Of a stretch of 64,000 nt of DNA, positions 32,390 through 41,999 are shown in pieces (position 1 is the first letter of the stretch; every line of letters begins with the position of its first letter). The DNA comes from JAOPZW01 sp963789015. Its GTDB lineage: Bacteria > Actinomycetota > Thermoleophilia > Solirubrobacterales > Solirubrobacteraceae. The DNA lies in the NCBI GenBank assembly GCA_963789015.1, contig CAWBIU010000001.1:1674001-1738000 (forward strand), in the 5' to 3' direction. Made by a program: the position numbers and the translations under genes. Below the pieces are notes generated by a model that was not told where the DNA came from, made no database searches, and was given only the letters and a program-made list of their open reading frames with translations.

Positions 32390-33448
32390 ATGGAGACGCT
32401 GCCCGCGGCGCCGGCGTCCGCCGCCGTCGCCGAGCTCCCGCGCCCGTCGGTCCGGCTGCCGGGCCGCGAGAAGGCCGCCGTGCTGCTCGTCAGCCTCGGC
32501 CCCGAGCGCGCCGCCGAGGTGTTCAAGCACCTCAAGGACGAGGAGATCGAGACCCTCTCGCTGCAGATGGCCAAGACCCGCCAGGTTCCCCAGGACCTGA
32601 GCGAGGCGGTCTGGACCGAGCTGGTCGAGACCGTCATGGCCGAGGCCTACGTCGCCGAGGGCGGCGTGGAGTACGCCCGCGCGGTGCTCGAGAAGTCCGT
32701 CGGCCCCGAGCGCGCCGGCGAGCTCATCGGGCGCCTGTCGGCCACGATCGAGCGCCGCCCGTTCGAGTTCCTGCGCCGCTCCTCGCCCGAGCAGATCTAC
32801 GCCTTCCTGCGCAACGAGGCGCCGCAGACGATCGCCCTGGTGATCGCCAACCTGCACACGAAGCTGGCCGCCGACGTGCTCGCCCAGCTGCCCTCCGACG
32901 CCCAGGCCGACGTCGCCCTGCGTGTCGGCACGATGGGCGAGATCAGCCCGGACGTCACGCGCGACGTCGAGGCCGTCCTGCGTCAGAAGCTCTCGAGCGT
33001 CGTGACCCAGGAGTACTCCTCCGCGGGCGGCGTCCAGTCGCTCGCCGACATCCTCAACAACGCCGACCGCCCGACCGAGCGCAACGTGCTCGACTCGCTG
33101 GCCGCGCGCGACTCCGAGCTGGCCGAGGAAGTCCGCATGCTGCTCTTCACCTTCGAGGACGTCGGCAAGCTCGACGACCGCAGCATCCAGCTCATCCTCA
33201 AGGACGTCGACGCGAAGGACCTCGGGCTCGCCCTGCGCGGCGTCAGCGACGACGTCAAGGACAAGATCTTCACCAACATGTCCGAGCGCGGCGCCGAGAT
33301 GCTCCGCGAGGAGATGGAGTTCCAGCCGGCCCAGCGCCGCAGCGTGGTCGAGGAGGCCCAGGGCCGCATCGTGGCGGTCGTGCGCCGCCTCGAGGAGTCC
33401 GGCTCGATCGTCCTCTCGCGCGGCGGCGACGAGGACCAGATGCTGTGA
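32390..33448 (+). CDS. fliG: Flagellar motor switch protein FliG
   Basis: A 352-residue rotor protein. The N-terminal part has REKAAVLLVSLGPERAAEVF, the middle has the EQIYAFLRNEAPQTIALV armadillo helix, and the C-terminal motor domain has LLFTFEDVGKLDDRSIQLIL and EEAQGRIVAVVRRLEESGSI. It begins 3 bases after fliF and its stop overlaps the fliH start. Confidence 0.96.
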   Translation: METLPAAPASAAVAELPRPSVRLPGREKAAVLLVSLGPERAAEVFKHLKDEEIETLSLQMAKTRQVPQDLSEAVWTELVETVMAEAYVAEGGVEYARAVLEKSVGPERAGELIGRLSATIERRPFEFLRRSSPEQIYAFLRNEAPQTIALVIANLHTKLAADVLAQLPSDAQADVALRVGTMGEISPDVTRDVEAVLRQKLSSVVTQEYSSAGGVQSLADILNNADRPTERNVLDSLAARDSELAEEVRMLLFTFEDVGKLDDRSIQLILKDVDAKDLGLALRGVSDDVKDKIFTNMSERGAEMLREEMEFQPAQRRSVVEEAQGRIVAVVRRLEESGSIVLSRGGDEDQML

Positions 33449-34080
33449 GCGACTCCTTCGCACAGCCCTACGTGCTGGAGCCGCTGGAGGCCGCGCCGTC
33501 GGCAGCGCCGGCGGCCGGCGACCTGCTCGCCGTCGTCGACGCCGCGCGCGCCGAGGCCGACGCGATCCGCGAGCAGGCGCGCGCCGAGGGCCTGGCCCAG
33601 GGCCGCGCCGAGGGCGCGGCCGTCGCGCTCGAGGAGGGCCGCGCCCGCACGGCGCCCGCCGTCGAGGCGCTGGCCGCCGCCGTCGAGGCGCTCGTCGCCA
33701 CCCGCGCCGAGGCCGCCGACCGCGTCGAGGAGCGCGCCGTGGCGCTCGCCTTCGAGCTCGCCGAGAAGATCATCGGCGGCGCCGTCGCCGCCCAGCCCGA
33801 GCGCGTCCTGGACGCGGTCCGCGGCGCGCTGCGCTGCCTCGTCGAGCGCGAGCGCATCCAGGTGCTCGTCCACCCCGAAGACCTCGGCCTGGTGCGCGAG
33901 TCGATGGGGGAGATGGCCGCCGAGCTCGGCGGCATCGAGCACGTCGAGGTCATGGAGGAGCGGCGGCTCGCCCGCGGCGGCGCCCTCGTCCGCACCGCCG
34001 AGGCCGAGATCGACGCCGCCGTGCGCACGAAGCTCGACCGCGCCCGCGAGGTCGTCATGGCCGAGCTGGAGGCCGCGTGA
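33445..34080 (+). CDS. fliH: Flagellar assembly protein FliH
   Basis: A 211-residue cytosolic regulator of the FliI ATPase. It has a Glu/Ala/Arg-rich coiled coil (ADAIREQARAEGLAQGRAEG) and a C-terminal domain (AVALAFELAEKIIGGAVAAQ, IQVLVHPEDLGLVRESM, ARGGALVRTAEAEIDAAVRT) typical of FliH/HrpE. GTG start overlaps the fliG stop (GTGA) and its stop overlaps the fliI start. Confidence 0.88.
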   Translation: MSDSFAQPYVLEPLEAAPSAAPAAGDLLAVVDAARAEADAIREQARAEGLAQGRAEGAAVALEEGRARTAPAVEALAAAVEALVATRAEAADRVEERAVALAFELAEKIIGGAVAAQPERVLDAVRGALRCLVERERIQVLVHPEDLGLVRESMGEMAAELGGIEHVEVMEERRLARGGALVRTAEAEIDAAVRTKLDRAREVVMAELEAA

Positions 34081-35495
34081 GCGTCCTCGAGCGCGCGTCC
34101 GACGAGCTCCGCCAGGCGGACCTGCACCGCCGCCACGGCCGCGTCACCAACCTGATCGGGCTGATCGTCGAGGCCACCGGCCTGGAGGCCGAGGTCGGCG
34201 AGGTCTGCCACATCGCCGCCGGGCGCCGCCGCCCGTCCGTGCCCGCCGAGGTCGTCGGCTTCCGCGCCGGCAAGACGCTGCTGATGCCGCTCGGCGACAT
34301 GAACGGCATCGCCCCGGGCCGGACCGTGACCGCCACCGGCGAGGCGATGCGCGTCCACGTCGGCGACGAGCTGCTCGGGCGCGTGCTCGACGGCCTCGGG
34401 CGCCCGATGGACGGCATGCCCGACGCCTCGGGCGCCCCGCTGCGCTCGACGCTCGGCTCGCCGCCGGACCCGCTCAGCCGCCCGCGCATCGAGGACCGCG
34501 TGCGCCTCGGCGTGCGCGCGATGGACAGCATGATCCCGTGCGGACGCGGCCAGCGCCTCGGCATCTTCGCCGGCTCCGGCGTCGGCAAGTCGTCGCTGCT
34601 GGGCATGATCGCCCGCTCCTCGTCGGCCGACGTCAACGTGATCGCCCTCGTCGGCGAGCGAGGCCGCGAGGTGCGCGAGTTCATCGAGCGCGACCTCGGC
34701 GACGCGCTCGAGCGCAGCGTGGTCGTCGTCGCGACGTCCGACCAGCCCGCCCTCGTGCGCATCAAGTCGGCCTTCGTGGCCACCGCGATCGCCGAGCACT
34801 TCCGCGACCAGGGCGCCGACGTCATGCTCATGATGGACTCGGTCACGCGCGTCGCCATGGCCCAGCGCGAGGTCGGCCTGGCCGTCGGCGAGCCCCCGGC
34901 CACGCGCGGCTACACGCCCAGCGTCTTCGCCCTCCTGCCGCAGCTGCTCGAGCGCTCGGGCACCAGCCCCGACGGCGCCATCACCGCGCTCTACACCGTG
35001 CTCGTCGACGGCGACGACATGAACGAGCCGATCGCCGACGCCGCCCGCTCGATCCTCGACGGCCACGTCGTCCTCAGCCGCCACCTCGCCCACGCCGGCC
35101 ACTACCCGGCGATCGACGTCCTGCAGAGCGTCTCGCGACTGACCTCGGAGATCACCCCGCGCGAGATCCAGGACGCGGGCATGGGCGTCCGCCGCCTGCT
35201 CTCGGCCTACCGCGAGAAGGAGGACCTGATCTCGATCGGGGCCTACCAGGCGGGGGCCGACCCGGTGGTCGACGAGGCCATCGCCAAGCGCAACGCGATC
35301 AACGGCTTCCTGCAGCAGCGCGTCGAGGAGCCGAGCTCGCTCGAGGAGGCCGACTCCGGCCTGCTGGCGCTCGCCGGCGCCCCGGTCGAGATGCACGTCC
35401 CGGTCGGCGACGAGCTCGTCGCCGGGCCGGTCACGCCGCCGCCCGCGCCCGCTCCGGGCCCGGTCGCGCTGCCGCCGCTCGGCCTCTCGCTGTAG
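34077..35495 (+). CDS. fliI: Flagellum-specific ATP synthase FliI
   Basis: A 472-residue F1-like ATPase of the export gate. Walker A is GIFAGSGVGKSSLLGMI, Walker B is DVMLMMDSVTRVAMAQREVG, and GEPPATRGYTPSVFALLPQL is the family motif. The C-terminus has a Pro-rich tail. No fliJ follows, so that partner is elsewhere or unrecognised. Confidence 0.95.
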   Translation: MSVLERASDELRQADLHRRHGRVTNLIGLIVEATGLEAEVGEVCHIAAGRRRPSVPAEVVGFRAGKTLLMPLGDMNGIAPGRTVTATGEAMRVHVGDELLGRVLDGLGRPMDGMPDASGAPLRSTLGSPPDPLSRPRIEDRVRLGVRAMDSMIPCGRGQRLGIFAGSGVGKSSLLGMIARSSSADVNVIALVGERGREVREFIERDLGDALERSVVVVATSDQPALVRIKSAFVATAIAEHFRDQGADVMLMMDSVTRVAMAQREVGLAVGEPPATRGYTPSVFALLPQLLERSGTSPDGAITALYTVLVDGDDMNEPIADAARSILDGHVVLSRHLAHAGHYPAIDVLQSVSRLTSEITPREIQDAGMGVRRLLSAYREKEDLISIGAYQAGADPVVDEAIAKRNAINGFLQQRVEEPSSLEEADSGLLALAGAPVEMHVPVGDELVAGPVTPPPAPAPGPVALPPLGLSL

Positions 35496-35568
35496 GCCCG
35501 TGTAAGGGCGCCGACGCGCCCCTGAAGGCGGGCGTCCGATCTGCCGACAACGGGATCAGCGACCTCGC

Positions 35569-35595
35569 TCAAGAGCGTCGCGGCTGCGCCGATCA
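35569..35595 (+). promoter_or_regulatory. Sigma-28 promoter of the cheW-fliY operon
   Basis: GCTCAAG (TCAA at 35569-35572), exactly 15 bases, GCCGATCA at 35588-35595. It lies 36 bases before the cheW ATG and rules out an in-frame start at 35598. Confidence 0.8.
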
Positions 35596-35630
35596 AGGTG
35601 ACGATCGCTCAGCCGTTCCCGGAGGAACCA

Positions 35631-36065
35631 ATGCCCACCGAAGCAACCACCCGCCAGCTCGTCGTCTTCACGCTCGGCAGCGAGGAGTACGCGCTCCCGA
35701 TCCGTCAGGTCCACGAGATCATCCGCTACACCGAGCCGCGCTCCGTGGCCGCCCAGTCCGGCTGGGTCCGCGGCGTCATCAGCCTGCGCGGCAAGATCGT
35801 CCCCGTCTTCGACCTGGCCGCCCGCCTGGGCATCCCGGCGGGCACCGAGGAGGGCGGCAAGATCGTCATCGTCGAGACCGCGACCGACATGGCCGGCGTC
35901 ATCGTCGACGACGTCGAGGAGGTCCTGACCGTCGACGACAGCCAGCTCGACGCCGTCCCCGCCGCCGGCGCCTCGTCGATCGACGCGATCGCCAAGATCG
36001 ACGACCGCCTGGTCATCCTGCTCGATCCCGAGGGCATCTTCGCCGGCGCCGAGCTCGGCGCCTGA
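35631..36065 (+). CDS. cheW: Chemotaxis coupling protein CheW
   Basis: A 144-residue adapter linking receptors to CheA. It has QLVVFTLGSEEYALPIRQVH, GWVRGVISLRGKIVPVFDLA, VDDVEEVLTV and a DDRLVILLDPE ending, the full CheW fold. Start chosen at 35631: GGAGG lies five bases upstream and the sigma-28 transcript cannot include the earlier GTG at 35598. Confidence 0.95.
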   Translation: MPTEATTRQLVVFTLGSEEYALPIRQVHEIIRYTEPRSVAAQSGWVRGVISLRGKIVPVFDLAARLGIPAGTEEGGKIVIVETATDMAGVIVDDVEEVLTVDDSQLDAVPAAGASSIDAIAKIDDRLVILLDPEGIFAGAELGA

Positions 36066-36075
36066 TCCCACGGCG

Positions 36076-37131
36076 ATGCCGTCCACCACGTCCACCCGCG
36101 TCGTCGTCGCCGACGACTCCGGCCTGATGCGGCGCGTGCTGTCCAACGCGCTGACGAACGCCGGCTTCGACGTCGTCGGCCAGGCCTGCGACGGCGACGA
36201 GGCGCTCGAGCTGTGCCGGCGCCTGCGTCCCGACGCGATGACGCTGGACCTGGCCATGCCCGGCATGGACGGCATCGGCGTGCTGCGCGAGCTGCGCCGC
36301 CCCGGCGCGCCCACGATCCCGGTCATCGTGGTGTCGGCCTTCTCGCCGGCGCACGGCGCCCGCGCTGTGGACGCCCTCGCCGAGGGCGCCTTCGACCTCG
36401 TGGCCAAGCCGTCGGGCGGCGCCGCCCTCAACCTGTTCGTCGCCGAGCTGGCCGAGAAGGTCCATGCGGCCGCCGGCTCGCTGCGCCGCCGCGTCGCGCG
36501 CTCGGCGCGCCCCGCGCCCGCTGCGCCGGCGCCGCCGGCCGCGCCGGCGCCCGCCGTCCCGGCGGGCACGCGGCGCATGGTCGTCATCGCCTCCTCGACG
36601 GGCGGCCCGGCCGCGCTCGCGCGCCTCGTGCCGCAGTTGCCCGAGCGCGTCGGCGCGGGCACGGTGATCGTCCAGCACATGCCGGCGGGCTTCACCGCGT
36701 CGCTCGCCACCCGCCTGGACAAGGCCTCGAAGATCAACGTCGCCGAGGCCGCCGCCGGCGATCTCGTCACCGCCGACCGCGCGCTGATCGCCCCGGGCGG
36801 CCTGCACCTGCGCCTCGACGCCCAGCGCCGCGCCGTCCTCAGCGACGAGGCGGCGATCGGCGGCCTACGCCCGCGCGCCGACCTCACCATCGCCGACGCC
36901 GCCGGCCTGTTCGGCCGCCGCCTGCTGCTCGTCGTCCTCACCGGCATGGGCAACGACGGCCTGGCCGGCGCCAAGGCGGTCCGCGCCCACGGCGGGCGCG
37001 TCCTCATCCAGGAGGAGTCGACCTGCGCGGTCTACGGCATGCCGCGTGCGGTGGCCGAGGCCGGCCTCGCCGACAGCGTCCTGCCGCTCGCCGACCTTCC
37101 CGCCGCGATCGCGCAGGAGGCCGGAGCATGA
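36076..37131 (+). CDS. cheB: Chemotaxis response regulator protein-glutamate methylesterase CheB
   Basis: A 351-residue enzyme. The N-terminal receiver domain has the phosphoacceptor Asp in MTLDLAMPGMDGIGVLRELR. An Ala/Pro linker follows. The C-terminal methylesterase has IASSTGGPAALARLVPQLPE (Ser), IVQHMPAGFTASLATRLD (His) and LTGMGNDGLAGAKAVRAHGG (Asp). Removes methyl groups from receptor glutamates. Overlaps cheR start. Confidence 0.96.
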   Translation: MPSTTSTRVVVADDSGLMRRVLSNALTNAGFDVVGQACDGDEALELCRRLRPDAMTLDLAMPGMDGIGVLRELRRPGAPTIPVIVVSAFSPAHGARAVDALAEGAFDLVAKPSGGAALNLFVAELAEKVHAAAGSLRRRVARSARPAPAAPAPPAAPAPAVPAGTRRMVVIASSTGGPAALARLVPQLPERVGAGTVIVQHMPAGFTASLATRLDKASKINVAEAAAGDLVTADRALIAPGGLHLRLDAQRRAVLSDEAAIGGLRPRADLTIADAAGLFGRRLLLVVLTGMGNDGLAGAKAVRAHGGRVLIQEESTCAVYGMPRAVAEAGLADSVLPLADLPAAIAQEAGA

Positions 37132-37925
37132 GCGCCCTGCCCAGCGTCGCCGGCGACGAGTACGTCGACTTCTGCGAGGGCGTCCGCCGCCTGTGCACGA
37201 TCGACCTGCTCCAGTACCGGCGCGGTCAGATGGAGCGCCGCATCCGCACGTTCGCCAACACGCGCGGGCTGGCCAGGCTGCCCGAGTACCTCACCGTCCT
37301 CAAGCGCGACCGCACCGAGCTCGAGCAGTTCCTCGACCGCGTGACGATCAACGTCTCGCAGCTCTGGCGCCATCCCGAGCAGTTCACCGTGCTCGAGCGC
37401 ACGATCCTGCCCGAGCTCGCGCAGAGCGGCCGGATCCGCGCCTGGAGCGCCGGCTGCTCGTACGGCGCCGAGGCCTACACGCTGGCCGCCGTCGCCGCCG
37501 CCACGGTGCCCGGGACGCGCGTCTCGATCACCGGCACCGACATCGACGGGCGCATGATCGAGCGCGCCCGCCAGGGGATCTTCAGCGCCGCCGACGCCCG
37601 CGCGACCCCGCCCGGCGTCATGGAGCGGTGGTTCACCAGGCTCGCCGATGGCGACTACGAGGCGCGCAGGGAGCTCAAGGCGATGGCCCGCTTCGAGGTC
37701 GGCGACCTGCTGCGCCTCAAGCCGATGCGCGGCAGCTACGACCTCGTCATGTGCCGCAACACGGTCATCTACTTCACGGACGAGGTCCGCGACGCCCTGC
37801 ACGAGCGGCTCGCCACCTCCCTGCGCTCCGGCGGGTACCTGATCGTCGGCGCCACCGAGCGCGTCTCGGACCCGCCCGCGATCGGCCTCGCCCCCACCCA
37901 CCCCTTCACGTACCGGAAGATCTAG
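37128..37925 (+). CDS. cheR: Chemotaxis protein methyltransferase CheR
   Basis: A 265-residue SAM-dependent methyltransferase adding methyl groups to receptors. It has RVTINVSQLWRHPEQFTVL, the SAM-binding AWSAGCSYGAEAYTLAAVAA, ITGTDIDGRMIERARQGIF and YDLVMCRNTVIYFTDEVRDA. ATG overlaps cheB stop (ATGA). No TPR or pentapeptide-binding extension. Confidence 0.95.
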   Translation: MSALPSVAGDEYVDFCEGVRRLCTIDLLQYRRGQMERRIRTFANTRGLARLPEYLTVLKRDRTELEQFLDRVTINVSQLWRHPEQFTVLERTILPELAQSGRIRAWSAGCSYGAEAYTLAAVAAATVPGTRVSITGTDIDGRMIERARQGIFSAADARATPPGVMERWFTRLADGDYEARRELKAMARFEVGDLLRLKPMRGSYDLVMCRNTVIYFTDEVRDALHERLATSLRSGGYLIVGATERVSDPPAIGLAPTHPFTYRKI

Positions 37926-39905
37926 ATGGACACCTCCCAGTACCTCCCGATGTTCCTCGCGGAGTCGCGCGAGCACCTCCAGGAGCTCAACCTCGCCGTC
38001 GTCCGTGTCGAGGAGACGCCCGACGATCGCGAGACGGTCGACGAGATCTTCCGCATTGCGCACTCCCTGAAGGGGATGAGCGCGACGATGGGCTTCGAGG
38101 GCATGGCCGCCCTCACGCACCGCATGGAGGACGTCTTCGAGCTGCTGCGCCAGCGGCGCGGCGGGCTGGAGCGCGCCGCCATCGACGCGCTGCTCGAGTG
38201 CCTGGATGCGCTCTCCGACGCGGTCGACGCGATCGAGACCGACGGCACCGAGAACATGGAACCGGAGGCCCTGATCGGCCGCCTCGAGGCGCTCGTGCGC
38301 ACCCCCGAGCCCGAGGTTGAGACGGACCTGAGCCGCCCCGATCCCGCCGTGATCCTCGAGGCCGCCGGCGACGCCCGCGTCGCGCACGTGATCGCCACGC
38401 TCGTGCCCGACGCGCTGATGCCGTCGGTTCGCGCCTACCAGGTGCTCGCCGCCCTGGGCGAGCACGGCGAGCTGATGGCCGCCGTCCCGTCGGGCGACGA
38501 CATCGAGGGCTTCGACGCCCATGTCATCGAGGCGTGGCTGGCCAGCGACCACGAGGACGACGTCGTCGCGGCGTCCGCCGCCGGTGTGCCCGACGTCGAG
38601 GGCGTCGTCGTCGCCGAGCTCGTCGCCGGCGCCGCGCCGGCGGCCGTCGAGGCCGCGCCGGTCGCCGACCCCGAGCCGGTCGTCGCCGCCGAGCCCACCG
38701 AGGCGCCCGCCGCCGCGCCGGCCCACAAGAAGGCCGCCGCCACGGTCCGCGTCGACGCCGAGCGCCTGGACCAGCTCATGCACTTCATGGGCGAGCTCGT
38801 CGTGCACCGCACGCTCGTCGAGTCGCTCGCCGCCGAGGCCGACGTCCCCGGGCTCAGCCAGGCGATGCAGGAGCTCACGCGCTCCTCGCAGGCCCTGCAG
38901 GCGATGGTCATGCAGGTCCGCATGATCCCCGTCGACGCCGTCTTCATGCGCTTCCCGCGCCTCGTGCGCGACCTGTCGGGCAAGCTCGGCAAGGACGTCG
39001 AGCTCAAGCTCGTCGGCAAGGAGACCGAGCTCGACCGCACCGTCGTCGAGGCGCTCGGCGACCCGCTCGTGCATCTCGTCCGCAACTCGCTCGACCACGG
39101 CCTCGAGTCGCCCGACGATCGTGCCGCCGCGGGCAAGCCGAAGGTCGGCACCGTCGAGATCTCCGCTCGCCACGCCGGCGGCAACGTCGTCATCGAGGTC
39201 CGCGACGACGGCCGCGGCATCGACCCCGAGCGCGTCGCGCGCCGGGCCGTCGAGCGCGGCGTGATCACCGCCGAGGCCGCCGCCGCGATCGACGGCGCGC
39301 GCGCCGCCGAGCTGCTCTTCGCGCCCGGCTTCTCGACCGCCGAGGTCACGAGCGACATCTCCGGCCGCGGCGTCGGCATGGACGCCGTGCGCACGACGAT
39401 CCGCGAGCTGGGCGGCGAGGTCACGCTCGTCTCCGAGCTGGGCCAGGGCACGACCGCGCAGATCCGCCTGCCGCTGACCCTGGCGATCATGGCCGCGCTG
39501 CTCGTCGACGCGGGCGACCTGCCCTACGCGATCCCGCTGGACCGCGTCGAGCGCACGCTGCGCCTGGCCGATCAGACCGTCCGCTCCGTCGCCGGCCAGC
39601 GCATGCTCGTCCTGCGCGACGGCGTGCTGCCGCTGCTCGACGGGGCCCGCGCGCTGGGCGGCCAGAGCACCGAGGGCGCCGAGCACGCGGTCATCGTCCG
39701 TGGCCTGGAGGGCCGTCTGGCCCTCGCCGTCCAGCGGCTCGTCGGCCAGCGCGAGCTGGTCACCCGCCCGCTGCCGCCCGACGTCGCCGGCCGCGCCGCG
39801 GTCTCCGGCGGCGCCGTCCTCAGCGATGGGCGGATCGCACTGATCGTCGACTGCGATGCGGTCGACCCGTCCGGCGCCGGTGCGCCGACCCGACTCGTCG
39901 CATGA
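37926..39905 (+). CDS. cheA: Chemotaxis sensor histidine kinase CheA
   Basis: A 659-residue kinase. The HPt domain has the phosphorylated His at residue 46 (EIFRIAHSLKGMSATMGFEG). A variable P2-like linker follows, with many Ala/Pro/Glu, then dimerisation, the HATPase (GDPLVHLVRNSLDHGLESPD, VIEVRDDGRGID, SGRGVGMDAVRTTIREL) and the CheW-like domain (LPYAIPLDRVERTLR). It receives signals from the receptors and phosphorylates CheY/CheB. Confidence 0.96.
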   Translation: MDTSQYLPMFLAESREHLQELNLAVVRVEETPDDRETVDEIFRIAHSLKGMSATMGFEGMAALTHRMEDVFELLRQRRGGLERAAIDALLECLDALSDAVDAIETDGTENMEPEALIGRLEALVRTPEPEVETDLSRPDPAVILEAAGDARVAHVIATLVPDALMPSVRAYQVLAALGEHGELMAAVPSGDDIEGFDAHVIEAWLASDHEDDVVAASAAGVPDVEGVVVAELVAGAAPAAVEAAPVADPEPVVAAEPTEAPAAAPAHKKAAATVRVDAERLDQLMHFMGELVVHRTLVESLAAEADVPGLSQAMQELTRSSQALQAMVMQVRMIPVDAVFMRFPRLVRDLSGKLGKDVELKLVGKETELDRTVVEALGDPLVHLVRNSLDHGLESPDDRAAAGKPKVGTVEISARHAGGNVVIEVRDDGRGIDPERVARRAVERGVITAEAAAAIDGARAAELLFAPGFSTAEVTSDISGRGVGMDAVRTTIRELGGEVTLVSELGQGTTAQIRLPLTLAIMAALLVDAGDLPYAIPLDRVERTLRLADQTVRSVAGQRMLVLRDGVLPLLDGARALGGQSTEGAEHAVIVRGLEGRLALAVQRLVGQRELVTRPLPPDVAGRAAVSGGAVLSDGRIALIVDCDAVDPSGAGAPTRLVA

Positions 39906-40519
39906 GCCAAGAAAAGGACCCATCCGAGATGAGCAGCCAGTACTCCGCCCTCCAGCTCGACGCGCTGCGGGAGCTCGCCAACATCGGCTCGGGGACCGCC
40001 GGGACCGCGTTGTCGCAGCTGCTCGGCCGGCCGGTCGACATCTCCGTGCCCAACGCGCTGGCGCTGCCGCTCGCCGACGCCGTCGACGCCGTCGGCGCCG
40101 CCGAGGAGGAGGTGACCGGCGTCGTCATCCCGCTGGCCGGCGACATGCAGGCGATCGTCGTCCTGATCTTCACCGTCGACGACGCGGCGACCCTGTGCGG
40201 GCTGCTCGGCGTCGAGGCGGGCACCGAGGTCGGCGAGTCCGCCCTGGGCGAGATCGGCAACATCCTCGGCGCCTCGTACATCGGCTCGCTGAGCGCGATG
40301 ACCGGCCTCGCGCTCGAGCCCACGCCGCCGCAGACCGTCACCGACATGCTCGCCGCGATCGTCTCGACCGTCCTCGCCGCCAATGCGACGGGCACCGACA
40401 CGGCGCTGATCCTCGACTCCGAGCTGGCCGTCGAGGGCGAGTCCTGCTCGCTGTCCTTCCTCATGCTGCCCGCCGAGGGCGGTGTCGACGAGCTGCTGGC
40501 TCGTCTGGGCATGGCATGA
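39902..40519 (+). CDS. cheC: CheY-P phosphatase CheC
   Basis: A 205-residue CheC. Two active-site motifs of the [DS]xxxExxN type are present: DALRELANIGSGTAGTALSQ and SALGEIGNILGASYIGSLSA, both intact. The ATG overlaps the cheA stop (ATGA); another ATG nine codons on (39929) is also possible. Removes phosphate from CheY and pairs with CheD, encoded next. Confidence 0.93.
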   Translation: MSQEKDPSEMSSQYSALQLDALRELANIGSGTAGTALSQLLGRPVDISVPNALALPLADAVDAVGAAEEEVTGVVIPLAGDMQAIVVLIFTVDDAATLCGLLGVEAGTEVGESALGEIGNILGASYIGSLSAMTGLALEPTPPQTVTDMLAAIVSTVLAANATGTDTALILDSELAVEGESCSLSFLMLPAEGGVDELLARLGMA

Positions 40520-41019
40520 CCGTCGCCTCCGAGACTGCGGTGCGGATGGGCGAGATCGCGGTCTCGGCGACCCCCGGCGACGTCCTCATGTCGATCGGGC
40601 TGGGCTCCTGCATCGGGCTGGCGCTCGTCGACCAGCGCCGCACCATCGCGGGGCTGGCGCACATCATGCTGCCCGAGGCGCTCGGCCCGCACGCCCAGGC
40701 CGGCAAGTTCGCCGACCTCGCCGTTCCGGCGCTCGTCGAACGCGTCGTCGCGCTTGGCACGTCGCGCGGCACGCTCAAGGCTGTCATCGTCGGCGGCGCG
40801 CAGATGTTCTCGCTCAACGGCAACGCAGGCACGCTGGAAATCGGCGTGCGCAACGAGGCCGCGGTCCGGGGCCTGCTCGCGGCCGAGCGGATCCCGATCG
40901 TCGGCGCGGCCACGCGCGGCACGAGGGGCCGCACGATCAAGGTCTGGACCGGCGGCGCCGTCGTCGGCAAGGAGGCCGGGGGCCCCGAGGTCGAGCTGCT
41001 CCCGGGGACACGCGGATGA
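40516..41019 (+). CDS. cheD: Chemoreceptor glutamine deamidase CheD
   Basis: A 167-residue enzyme. SIGLGSCIGLALVDQRRTIA carries the catalytic Cys, LAHIMLPEAL the His, and KAVIVGGAQMFSLNGNAG the family motif. Deamidates receptor glutamines and is controlled by CheC. Overlaps both cheC and fliM by four bases, so translation is coupled. Confidence 0.95.
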   Translation: MTVASETAVRMGEIAVSATPGDVLMSIGLGSCIGLALVDQRRTIAGLAHIMLPEALGPHAQAGKFADLAVPALVERVVALGTSRGTLKAVIVGGAQMFSLNGNAGTLEIGVRNEAAVRGLLAAERIPIVGAATRGTRGRTIKVWTGGAVVGKEAGGPEVELLPGTRG

Positions 41020-41999
41020 GCGGCGCCGGCGGACAGAGCCTGTCGCCCGAGCAGATCGCCGCGCTCGTCGACGCGGCCAAGAACGGCGAGCTGCAGGACG
41101 ACGCCTCGCCGGCGAGCACGCGCCGGGCACCGCGCCTGCGCACCGTCAACTTCGCCCGCCCGACCAAGTTCACCAGCGACCAGGAGCGGCGCATCGGCCG
41201 CTCGCTCGAGAGCTTCTGCCGCACCGCGTCGACGCGCCTGTCGGCCGAGCTGCGCATGCCCATCGAGTTCGAGGTCATCGCCTCCTCGCAGCTGACCTGG
41301 TCGACCGCCGTCGGACAGCTGCCGAACAACTCCGTCTGCGCCGTGGTCGACGTGCACCCGATCGAGACGCGCCTCGTGCTCGGCGCCGAGCTGTCGTTCG
41401 TGCTCGTCGCCCTCGACGCGCTGCTCGGGGCGGGCGGCTCCGGCCAGCCCAAGGATCGCCGCCTCACCGAGATCGACTGGTCGCTGTCGCGCCGCCTGTT
41501 CACGACCATGCTGGGCCAGCTGTCGCTGATCTGGAAGGACGTCGCCGGCGTCGAGCTGAGCCTCAGCACACTGGAGGCGACGACCGAGAACGCCCAGGTC
41601 GCGCCGTTCAGCGAGGCGACCCTCGGCGTGACGATCGAGGCCCGCGTCGGCCGCGTCTCGTCGACCCTCACGCTGCTCGTCCCGTTCCTGGCCATCGCGC
41701 CCGTCTCGGCCGCCTTCTCACAGCGTGACGGCGCCGCAGCCGGGGCCGACGACGTCGACGGCGAGGCGATCGACACCGCGCTGCGCGGCGTCGAGATCAC
41801 GATGCGCGCCGAGGTCGCCGACACGCACATGAGCGTCGAGGACGTGCTCGCCCTCCGGCCGGGGGACGTCGTCACCCTCGACGGCAAGGCCGCCGAGGGC
41901 GTGACCCTGTTCGCCGACGCCGTGCCCGTCCACCGCGCCCGCCCGGGCCGCAGCGGTGCCCGCCGCGGCGTCCAGGTGATCGGACCGGTGGACGCATGA
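41016..41999 (+). CDS. fliM: Flagellar motor switch protein FliM
   Basis: A 327-residue C-ring protein. The N-terminal LSPEQIAALVDAAKNGEL is a variant of the CheY-binding LSQxEIDALL motif. The middle CheC-like domain and C-terminal SpoA domain (MSVEDVLALRPGDVVTLDGK) follow. Overlaps the neighbours cheD and fliY by four bases each. Confidence 0.94.
   Translation: MSGAGGQSLSPEQIAALVDAAKNGELQDDASPASTRRAPRLRTVNFARPTKFTSDQERRIGRSLESFCRTASTRLSAELRMPIEFEVIASSQLTWSTAVGQLPNNSVCAVVDVHPIETRLVLGAELSFVLVALDALLGAGGSGQPKDRRLTEIDWSLSRRLFTTMLGQLSLIWKDVAGVELSLSTLEATTENAQVAPFSEATLGVTIEARVGRVSSTLTLLVPFLAIAPVSAAFSQRDGAAAGADDVDGEAIDTALRGVEITMRAEVADTHMSVEDVLALRPGDVVTLDGKAAEGVTLFADAVPVHRARPGRSGARRGVQVIGPVDA

Noticed and set aside
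30533..33463. Long minus-strand open frame antisense to fliE, fliF and fliG
   Set aside because: Shadow of GC-rich coding; no motif.
37032..39923. Long minus-strand open frame antisense to cheR and cheA
   Set aside because: Opposite strand encodes all conserved CheR and CheA motifs; the antisense product matches no family.
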